Assembly: GCF_004115085.1 (NCBI RefSeq)
Contig: NZ_QXJP01000022.1
Span: forward strand, 1-32,324
Length of the DNA: 32,324 nt
Direction: 5' to 3'
DNA from: Longirhabdus pacifica
GTDB lineage: Bacteria; Bacillota; Bacilli; Paenibacillales; DSM-105158
The position numbers and the translations under genes are program-made. The notes under the pieces were generated by a model. The model did no database searches. It was not told the origin of the DNA and saw nothing but the letters and a program-made list of their open reading frames with translations. Positions 7,931 to 13,425 of the stretch are shown in pieces (the first letter of the stretch is position 1; each line of letters opens with the position of its first letter).

Positions 7931-8014
7931 ATAAGTTGGAGAAATCACTACAGCATAACCTTTACGCCTGGCTACTGAGGCGTAAACTTGTATTCCATCA
8001 TTTCTTCAACTTAT
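7931..8014 (+). repeat. 84-bp palindromic repeat unit (B), copy 1
   Basis: It is bounded by the inverted repeats ATAAGTTGGAGAAAT and ATTTCTTCAACTTAT. Inside, TTTACGCC (7961-7968) and GGCGTAAA (7979-7986) are a perfect palindrome around TGGCTACTGA. Copies of exactly the same length lie at 12054-12137 (inverted) and 30340-30423. It has no coding potential. With unit A it fills most of the 360-bp gap between the yfhP-like gene and the gene at 8156; the rest of the gap holds nothing I recognise. Confidence 0.85.
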
Positions 8015-8155
8015 ATAAATATGATTTTTTAGTAAAGCCATGACGTATTCCACTTTTAGCTATAGCACACTATTCATGGAGAAGGTTTAGCCAGTTTACC
8101 TTTCGCTATATTACCCTTAAAATAGGAAAGAACATGAAAAGGTGGTGTAGGATCA

Positions 8156-8458
8156 ATGAAGCATATCGTATTTGTGGAATATAGAATTATGGAACAACAT
8201 AGACAAGATTATTTCAATTGGGTAGATCAATGCTATGGTGAGCAAGGATTAGTTGAAATCTATGAAGGAAGTGATCAGCGAAATAATTTTGTGGAAATAT
8301 GGGATAAAGAAAAATTAAATCCTAATCATGTGGAAACATTTAAGCAAATGAGAATGACGACAGAAGAGTCCTCTGCATGGTTTCCTTTACATCATTGGGT
8401 AAAAGGGGGATTAGAAAAGCTTCACATATGGGAATTTAATCATATTGATCGTAAGTAA
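8156..8458 (+). CDS. Hypothetical protein, 100 aa, possibly ferredoxin-like alpha/beta
   Basis: A small soluble protein, MKHIVFVEYRIMEQHRQDYFNWVDQ, then YEGSDQRNNFVEIWD, then a helical and Trp-rich end (SSAWFPLHHWVKGGLEKLHIWEF). The beta-strand, helix, EIYEGSDQ, strand order resembles the dimeric alpha/beta-barrel (ABM/NIPSNAP-like) group, but I do not recognise a named family. ATG preceded by AAAAGGTGGTG. It stands alone between a repeat element and a good terminator at 8499-8534. Confidence 0.7.
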   Translation: MKHIVFVEYRIMEQHRQDYFNWVDQCYGEQGLVEIYEGSDQRNNFVEIWDKEKLNPNHVETFKQMRMTTEESSAWFPLHHWVKGGLEKLHIWEFNHIDRK

Positions 8459-8498
8459 GTGTACGAACATAAAAAACAAAAGAAGCCACTCCTAAAGA

Positions 8499-8534
8499 CG
8501 TTCCTCTAACCATAATGTAAGAGGAATGTTTTTT
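8499..8534 (+). terminator. Intrinsic terminator after the 8156 gene
   Basis: CGTTCCTCT (8499-8507) pairs with AGAGGAATG (8520-8528), followed by six T. An outer AAGCCA (8483-8488) and TGGCTT (8538-8543) can also pair. The hairpin lies between convergent genes. Confidence 0.8.
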
Positions 8535-8562
8535 GAATGGCTTTAACGTTAAGTTGAAGTGA

Positions 8563-8657
8563 TGTGTATGATGTGTGCATTAAGCAATGATGTGTAAGTT
8601 ATGTGTATAAATTAATAATTTGGTTGATATGTGTATAACGTTATAATGTGTGTATAA
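8563..8657 (-). promoter_or_regulatory. Cluster of DnaA-box matches (TTATNCACA)
   Basis: Three exact TTATACACA sequences lie on the minus strand at 8602-8610, 8630-8638 and 8649-8657. A one-mismatch copy is at 8563-8571, and further TGTGTA words lie between. All have the same orientation. DnaA binds TTATNCACA, and B. subtilis has DnaA-box clusters away from oriC that modulate initiation. A degenerate TGTGTATAA repeat with no such role is the alternative. Confidence 0.4.
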
Positions 8658-8662
8658 AAGTA

Positions 8663-9157
8663 CTATCCATTCGTCATGGTCGTTGTATCAGCAGATCCGA
8701 ATGGGAATGTATACTCGAGTCTCTCGTCAAACTCAATGTAATCTAAATTAATCATTAATAGTAAGTATCTTTTTCCTGTTGCCCTGTCACTAATGATAAT
8801 GTGATCTCTACCAGCTGCTTCTAACTCGCCGCGAAATACTTTTGCATTCCACTTTTCATTGTTTTCATACGTCATATAAATAGTAGCTACTTTTCCTAGA
8901 TTTAATCGTAAAATGTTTTCGACATAGGATTGCTCTAACGGTAATTGACCGGGGGTGGCTGGGGTTGGCGGTGTAGCTGCTTGGAATGGAAAAATAGCCC
9001 CTCCACTTGGTGTTCCTGGTATGAAACTAGGGCTTACATATTGTTGCATGGACTGCATTGGCATCGTGCCGTAGCCATAGTTCATCGGATAAGTACCCGC
9101 TCCCATGCTTTGAGCAGCGTAATTTCCTTTCATTGGGTATTGCTGTTGACGAAACAT
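8663..9157 (-). CDS. gerQ: Spore coat/germination protein GerQ
   Basis: A 164-aa spore protein made in the mother cell and located at the inner coat, where (in B. subtilis) it is needed for correct placement of the cortex hydrolase CwlJ. The N-terminal half is low-complexity, rich in Gln, Met, Tyr, Gly and Pro (MFRQQQYPMKGNYAAQSMGA...). The C-terminal half has the conserved GerQ domain, LPLEQSYVENILRLNLGKVATIYMTYENNEKWNAKVFRGELEAAGRDHIIISD...LLLMINLDYIEFDE. RBS AAAAGGAGG. It lies 60 bases downstream of cwlJ on the same strand, with its own sigma-E-like promoter overlapping the cwlJ stop. Lys and Gln residues fit its known transglutaminase cross-linking. Confidence 0.95.
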   Translation of the reverse strand: MFRQQQYPMKGNYAAQSMGAGTYPMNYGYGTMPMQSMQQYVSPSFIPGTPSGGAIFPFQAATPPTPATPGQLPLEQSYVENILRLNLGKVATIYMTYENNEKWNAKVFRGELEAAGRDHIIISDRATGKRYLLLMINLDYIEFDERLEYTFPFGSADTTTMTNG

Positions 9158-9197
9158 ACAATTCCTCCTTTTAAAAAGTAGTTATTCTATTTATACC

Positions 9198-9227
9198 AAT
9201 GTATTCTGTAACCTTTTTTAATATACA
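9198..9227 (-). promoter_or_regulatory. Sigma-E-like promoter for gerQ
   Basis: Read on the minus strand: -35 TGTATATT (9227-9220), 14 bases, -10 AATACATT (9205-9198). Both agree well with the sigma-E pattern (kmATATT, 13-15, CATACANT). gerQ is sigma-E-dependent in B. subtilis. Confidence 0.55.
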
Positions 9228-9640
9228 CTTGGGCAATTAGACAACGTAGGTGAGAAAAAGCAATGCACTTTATATCTTCCTGAGTTGTACTGGTTATACC
9301 ATTGTACAGGGCAAGCACCACCTGGGCGGAAAAACCATAACGAATTCGTAGCTGGATGGAAACGTTCGCCATTAATGACGCGCTGGGCTAATGCAATGTC
9401 CCTCTCTCGTGCTCGTTGATAAAAATAACCTTTTTGTGTCGCCTCAAATCCACCTGGTGTTTGATAAACCATTCTTGGTATGCTGCGAATATCTACAAAA
9501 TCCAAGCAATTAGCTAATACACGATTGACTCCGACATTCCCTACCATCAGCATGCCCAGCTCACCTTCGCCTTCCGCTTCAGCGCGCATGAGTCTTGCGA
9601 GTGTCCTTACATCTTCTGAACTTGCGTTTATGACCGCCAT
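9218..9640 (-). CDS. cwlJ: Spore cortex-lytic hydrolase CwlJ
   Basis: A 140-aa enzyme of the SleB/CwlJ (Hydrolase_2) family that degrades muramic-lactam cortex peptidoglycan during germination. MAVINASSEDVRTLARLMRAEAEGEGELGMLMVGNVGVNR matches the CwlJ N-terminus. The catalytic-Glu region RAEAEGE is at 19-25, followed by GYFYQRARERDIALAQRVINGERFHPATNSLWFFRPGG...CPVQWYNQ. No signal peptide, as expected for CwlJ (unlike SleB), which reaches the coat from the mother cell. ATG 9640 has GAGGAG just upstream; an in-frame GTG four codons earlier is less likely. It is followed by gerQ, whose product is required for CwlJ function. Confidence 0.95.
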   Translation of the reverse strand: MAVINASSEDVRTLARLMRAEAEGEGELGMLMVGNVGVNRVLANCLDFVDIRSIPRMVYQTPGGFEATQKGYFYQRARERDIALAQRVINGERFHPATNSLWFFRPGGACPVQWYNQYNSGRYKVHCFFSPTLSNCPSVY

Positions 9641-9696
9641 GAGTCTCCTCACATCCTTTCAGAGCAAACAATACGCACCACAGTTCCGACATGATC

Positions 9697-9726
9697 ATTG
9701 TATTAAGATGTATGGGCAAACGTGAC
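9697..9726 (-). promoter_or_regulatory. Possible sigma-E promoter for cwlJ
   Basis: Minus strand: GTCACGTT (9726-9719), 14 bases apart from AATACAAT (9704-9697). The -10 matches sigma-E well and the -35 only partly. Confidence 0.4.
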
Positions 9727-9750
9727 ACTTTTATTTTACTAGGTTGCACC

Positions 9751-9777
9751 TTTACGCCTATCTACTGAGGCGTAAAC
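9751..9777 (+). repeat. Core fragment of the palindromic repeat (B)
   Basis: TTTACGCC and GGCGTAAAC around TATCTACTGA match the inner palindrome of the 84-bp repeats, but the outer inverted arms are lost. It lies between the divergent cwlJ and ctaB promoters. Confidence 0.65.
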
Positions 9778-9833
9778 ATTTGCATAAATGAACATTAAAC
9801 AAGTGTCAACAAATTGCCATATTTTCTTTTATG

Positions 9834-9862
9834 TTGTCAAAAAAGATAAGGGTTGTTATGAT
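9834..9862 (+). promoter_or_regulatory. Sigma-A promoter of ctaB
   Basis: -35 TTGTCA (9834-9839), a 17-base spacer, and -10 TATGAT (9857-9862). It lies just upstream of the leader hairpin. Confidence 0.6.
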
Positions 9863-9887
9863 AATATTATAAATACCTAAAAGGGAT

Positions 9888-9938
9888 CGTGTTCGCATAT
9901 GCTCAACGGATGAGCATGTTTAGCAGCGAACACGTTTT
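9888..9938 (+). terminator. Leader hairpin before ctaB, possible attenuator
   Basis: CGTGTTCGC (9888-9896) pairs perfectly with GCGAACACG (9926-9934), GCTC/GAGC pair inside, and TTTTGT follows. It lies between the promoter and the ctaB ribosome binding site, so it is in the 5' untranslated region. It could terminate transcription or regulate translation. Confidence 0.55.
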
Positions 9939-9958
9939 GTCTGTAGAGGGGGATTGAA

Positions 9959-10888
9959 GTGAATAAAAATGTGACAACAGTCGATTCGATGTCACCAACA
10001 AAGGGAGAGCGAAAATCACTTCAAGCAACTTGGCGAGATTATGTACATGTAACGAAGCCAAGAATTGTAAGAACGAATTTAGTTGCCTCATTTGGTGGAT
10101 TTTGGGTTGCTTCTGGTTGGTCTATAAATTGGTGGTTGCTATTATTTATGTTACTAGGTAATGGTCTTGTCATGGCATCTGCTTGTGTATTTAACAATTG
10201 GTTAGACCGTGATCTGGACACGATGATGGACCGAACGAAAGATAGACCGCTAGCTCAGAATAAAATCTCTCCACGAACGGTCTTTATATACGGCGTCATA
10301 CTAGGCATAGTCGGTTTGAGCATCTTATACTTTATCAATGCCATCACCGCTTTGCTCGGTATAGTTGGATGGCTAGTATACGTTTTCGTATACACATTGT
10401 GGTTAAAACGAACATCCACATGGAGTACATCCATAGGCGGAATTTCAGGTGCAATGCCACCGATGATAGGGTATTGCGCAGTCAGCAACGAGCTGGATGC
10501 AGGAGCATGGATACTATTCGGAATATTGTTCTTGTGGCAGCCACCGCACTTTTGGGCATTGGGCATTTTAAGACGTGACGACTATAAAAATGCAGGATTT
10601 CCACTGCTTCCTGTTGTAAAAGGGATAACACGTACGAAATATCAAATGATTCCATATGTCATCGCATTAATACCGGTTTCTATATTATTTTATACTTACG
10701 GATATGTTGGAATGGTGTATTTGATTACAGCTATTATACTGGGTATCTTGTGGTTGATCATTTCATTATATGGATTAAAAGCAAAAAACACGGAGAAGTG
10801 GGCACGATTTAATTTTATTTATTCTCTTAATTATTTGACGATACTTTTTGTTGTCATGATCTTTAATACGACAAATGTAAATGGGTAG
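9959..10888 (+). CDS. ctaB: Protohaem IX farnesyltransferase (haem O synthase)
   Basis: A polytopic UbiA-superfamily prenyltransferase of 309 aa that attaches farnesyl to protohaem to make haem O, the precursor of haem A for cytochrome oxidase. The Asp-rich prenyl-diphosphate motif NNWLDRDLDTMMDRTKDRP lies at 79-98, with VTKPRIV at 31-37. Other CtaB features are GGISGAMPPMIGYCAV and LFLWQPPHFWALG. About nine membrane helices. GTG start behind AGAGGGGGA. The SCO gene follows after 10 bases in the same operon. Unlike B. subtilis, ctaC does not follow; ctaA lies about 20 kb away. Confidence 0.96.
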   Translation: MNKNVTTVDSMSPTKGERKSLQATWRDYVHVTKPRIVRTNLVASFGGFWVASGWSINWWLLLFMLLGNGLVMASACVFNNWLDRDLDTMMDRTKDRPLAQNKISPRTVFIYGVILGIVGLSILYFINAITALLGIVGWLVYVFVYTLWLKRTSTWSTSIGGISGAMPPMIGYCAVSNELDAGAWILFGILFLWQPPHFWALGILRRDDYKNAGFPLLPVVKGITRTKYQMIPYVIALIPVSILFYTYGYVGMVYLITAIILGILWLIISLYGLKAKNTEKWARFNFIYSLNYLTILFVVMIFNTTNVNG

Positions 10889-10898
10889 GTGATTTGAA

Positions 10899-11513
10899 AT
10901 GCGTGAAGTGTTCACGAAGAAGTGTGGATGGATGGTCATCATGACATGCATGCTGGTCATTGCAGGCTGCAGTAGTGGTGAGGATTATGGCTTTCAAAAA
11001 TTAAAGGAAGCGCCTTCTTTTGCATATACTAACATGGATGGATCTACGGTAACCCTCGACAATACGAACGGTAAGGCGAGACTTGTATATCATTTCTTTG
11101 CAAACTGCCCGGATGTGTGTCCACCAACGACGTTTCAGTTATCTCAAATTCAAGATAGTATAAAAGAAAAAGCGCCAGAAGCCTTTGGTGAAGATATTTT
11201 ATTCCTTTCCATTACTGTTGATCCAGAAAACGATACACTGGAAACGCTACAAGAGTATAGCAAAAGTTATAATCCTGATCTCAATGGATGGTATTTTATG
11301 AGAGCAGAACAAGAGTATATGGTGGAGATGGCGACCGCATTCGGTATTGGTGTCGGAAAAACAGATACAGGTGGGGTATATCATCAAAATATTTTTGCTA
11401 TACTAGATAAAGAAGGAAATGTTGTCAAATATCATCTTGTTAAAGAAAAAGAAATTCAAGACCTCGATATTGAAGGCATTGCGGATGAACTTATTTATTT
11501 AGCTGAACAATAA
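10899..11513 (+). CDS. SCO1/SenC-family copper chaperone lipoprotein
   Basis: A membrane-anchored thioredoxin-fold protein that delivers copper to the CuA centre of cytochrome c oxidase (B. subtilis homologue YpmQ). It has a lipoprotein signal with lipobox VIAG-Cys24. The copper-binding CxxxC is Cys70-Pro-Asp-Val-Cys74, and the conserved distal His is His162 (GGVYHQN). The length of 204 aa is normal. Co-transcribed with ctaB, which supports a role in oxidase assembly. ATG start, preceded by a weak GGTGA site. Confidence 0.93.
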   Translation: MREVFTKKCGWMVIMTCMLVIAGCSSGEDYGFQKLKEAPSFAYTNMDGSTVTLDNTNGKARLVYHFFANCPDVCPPTTFQLSQIQDSIKEKAPEAFGEDILFLSITVDPENDTLETLQEYSKSYNPDLNGWYFMRAEQEYMVEMATAFGIGVGKTDTGGVYHQNIFAILDKEGNVVKYHLVKEKEIQDLDIEGIADELIYLAEQ

Positions 11514-11553
11514 ATTTCACTGTGAATAGAAAAGAAGTGAAAAGGATGTTTTT

Positions 11554-11583
11554 CAGGTGGCGTATTATTCTAAATGCCACCTG
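11554..11583. terminator. Perfect hairpin between convergent genes
   Basis: CAGGTGGC (11554-11561) and GCCACCTG (11576-11583) form an 8-bp stem with a 14-base loop that contains the stop codon of the minus-strand Toprim gene. No T-run follows on either strand, so it may stabilise RNA ends rather than terminate. Confidence 0.4.
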
Positions 11584-11933
11584 ATATAGTTTTGGTTATC
11601 TGTACTTTCTGGATACAATATATATTCTTGCAGTCCACCTTTTTCTAACCTCTCTATTAAGTACTCTTCAGGTGTTCCTTCCACGCCGCAGTATCCTTTT
11701 TTCGTATAGAGATGTGTAGCATCTGGAAACAGATCACTAATCTTTGCTCTTATTTTTTTCCCGGAGGCATCATTATCTGTAAAAATATATACTTCATTGG
11801 AACCGACTTGCTTCCTGATTTGGTCTAAGCGATTGCTGCTAGGTGTTCCAAATGTACATATAATATCTATTTGTGGGGTTAATAATTTTTTGAGTCGTTT
11901 ACGATCGTTTTTCCCTTCCACAACAATGACCAT
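11565..11933 (-). CDS. Toprim-domain protein, 122 aa (YusF-like)
   Basis: A small single-domain Toprim protein. The catalytic Glu lies in VVEGKNDRKRLKK (near residue 6) and the DxD pair in IFTDNDASGKKIR (near 52-54). Toprim domains bind Mg2+ and occur in primases, topoisomerases, OLD nucleases and RNase M5. It resembles the stand-alone B. subtilis YusF and RNase M5-like proteins more than primases. It lacks any further domain, so its substrate is unknown. ATG has GGAGG seven bases upstream. Monocistronic and convergent with sco. Confidence 0.85.
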   Translation of the reverse strand: MVIVVEGKNDRKRLKKLLTPQIDIICTFGTPSSNRLDQIRKQVGSNEVYIFTDNDASGKKIRAKISDLFPDATHLYTKKGYCGVEGTPEEYLIERLEKGGLQEYILYPESTDNQNYIRWHLE

Positions 11934-12053
11934 ACATGTTCCTCCATCCTATCCATATTTCATCATGGTTACAGTAAATACTTCTACTTAGGTGTTATGT
12001 TTATTTTACCGTTCTATTTTTGTATTATCCATGTTTTATCTCTGTTACTCTAT

Positions 12054-12137
12054 ATAAGATGAAGAAATGATGTGAAACAAGTTTACGCCTCAGTAGCCAG
12101 GCTTATAGGTTTTGATGTAGAGATTTCTCCATCTTAT
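12054..12137 (-). repeat. 84-bp palindromic repeat unit (B), inverted copy
   Basis: The reverse complement of this segment aligns along its whole length with 7931-8014. Arms are ATAAGATGAAGAAAT and ATTTCTCCATCTTAT. The core is GTTTACGCCTCAGTAGCCAGGC, in which one side of the inner palindrome has decayed (TTATAGG instead of GCGTAAA). It sits between the divergent Toprim and 12237 genes; the rest of that gap holds only the 12160-12187 promoter. Confidence 0.8.
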
Positions 12138-12159
12138 GTATATGTTATGCATCGTGGTT

Positions 12160-12187
12160 TTGTCATTATTTTGGACTTTGTTATAAT
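12160..12187 (+). promoter_or_regulatory. Sigma-A promoter for the 12237 operon
   Basis: -35 TTGTCA (12160-12165), a 16-base spacer and a perfect -10 TATAAT (12182-12187), about 50 bases upstream of the first gene. Confidence 0.65.
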
Positions 12188-12236
12188 AAGTTGTAGAATA
12201 AAAGAAAATAGTAAACGCTAGTTAGGGGGTTATATA

Positions 12237-12671
12237 ATGGCAAGTGTAGAACAATGGAGTTCTTTTTTACAGGAACAGTGGTATATTCTTATCCTTGTTT
12301 TTGTGTTGTTAGTTGTAGTCGTTAGTATTATTAAAACCGTGCTGAAGTGGGTCGTTATCGTTGCGATTATTTTGGGTACGTTTTATTATGTGTCGGAATA
12401 TGAGATTGCAGACGATCTTGTAAAGGCTGCTAGTTCGGTTATGGATAATGTTCAACAAGAAGCAGTTGAACTGTTGAAGGGTGAGTTGGCTGAAGCACAA
12501 TTTACCGCTCAACCTGATGGTTCATTTGAAATAGAGAGTAGTCAAATTAAACTGGAAGGTGCATTGGAATCGGAAGACCTTACGGTTCATTTTCAAGGGC
12601 AATCTTTTACGATAAAAAAACCAGAGTGGGTAAAAGATTTTGTACAAGAGCAGCTTGCAAACCAAATATAG
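12237..12671 (+). CDS. Hypothetical membrane protein, 144 aa
   Basis: The N-terminal third has two hydrophobic segments (about 15-32 and 36-52) separated by a short basic turn. The remainder is a hydrophilic, mostly acidic domain with beta-like character (FEIESSQIKLEGALESEDLTVHFQGQSFTIKKPEW). I do not recognise the family. ATG preceded by TTAGGGGGTT. It is the first gene of a likely operon with a HAD hydrolase (39 bases on) and a class B penicillin-binding protein, which suggests, without proof, an envelope-related role. Confidence 0.75.
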   Translation: MASVEQWSSFLQEQWYILILVFVLLVVVVSIIKTVLKWVVIVAIILGTFYYVSEYEIADDLVKAASSVMDNVQQEAVELLKGELAEAQFTAQPDGSFEIESSQIKLEGALESEDLTVHFQGQSFTIKKPEWVKDFVQEQLANQI

Positions 12672-12710
12672 AGATAAAAAATTATATCGTATAGAGGGAG
12701 AGGACCAATC

Positions 12711-13409
12711 ATGTTGCACCATTATAAGGCGGTATTTTTAGACGCAGGGGACACGTTGATTACGATACCTAAAGTACATCATATTACGGTTCGATTTTTA
12801 GAGCAATACGGAATGAAGGTAGAAGAACAACAGATGAAACATGCATTGCAGCAAGCTTTGAACACACATTATTATCAAAGAGAAAAAGATGTACATGCTA
12901 TTTGCTCACCAGATGAAGATCGACGATTTTGGGTGATGTTATACAAGGAAGTCCTCTCCACGCTTGGGGTAATACATCAATATGACCCAGATAAGATGAA
13001 TCAAATTTGCCATGCCATGTATGATATGTTTTTACTGCCAGAACACTACCACGTATTTGAAGATGTAGCTCCTAGTATGCAAAAAATGAGAGAAATGGGC
13101 TTGCAAGTAGGCATTATTTCAAACTTTGCAGACTCATTACATCATATCTTAGCAGATAAAGGTATTGTAGATTTATTTGACACTGTGATTGTGTCTGCAG
13201 AAGTCGGGGTAGAAAAACCAAATCCGAAAATTTTTGAAATTGCCTTAGAACATACAGGACTTTCTCCACATGAGATGTTATATATAGGAGACCACGATAT
13301 TAATGATGTTTGGGCACCAAAACAATTAGGTATAGACGCGATAAAAATTACCCGTTATCCACATCAAACGGGAGAAGGTATTACTTCATTAAAAGAATTG
13401 TTCAAATAA
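12711..13409 (+). CDS. HAD-superfamily hydrolase (subfamily IA)
   Basis: A 232-aa cytoplasmic phosphatase-like protein. Motif I is FLDAGDTL, with nucleophile Asp11; position +2 is Gly13, not the usual Asp, as in the HDHD3-like DxG group. Motif II is the IISNFADS segment, motif III Lys is in VGVEKPNP, and motif IV is YIGDHDINDVWAPKQLG. A helical cap lies between motifs I and II. Substrate unknown. RBS GAGGGAGAGGA. The downstream PBP gene starts 16 bases after the stop. Confidence 0.88.
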   Translation: MLHHYKAVFLDAGDTLITIPKVHHITVRFLEQYGMKVEEQQMKHALQQALNTHYYQREKDVHAICSPDEDRRFWVMLYKEVLSTLGVIHQYDPDKMNQICHAMYDMFLLPEHYHVFEDVAPSMQKMREMGLQVGIISNFADSLHHILADKGIVDLFDTVIVSAEVGVEKPNPKIFEIALEHTGLSPHEMLYIGDHDINDVWAPKQLGIDAIKITRYPHQTGEGITSLKELFK

Positions 13410-13425
13410 AGGGGTGATACAAGAA

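Noticed and set aside
8544..8660. Origin of replication
   Set aside because: Three DnaA-box matches alone, without dnaA/dnaN or an AT-rich unwinding element with DnaA-trios, do not support oriC.
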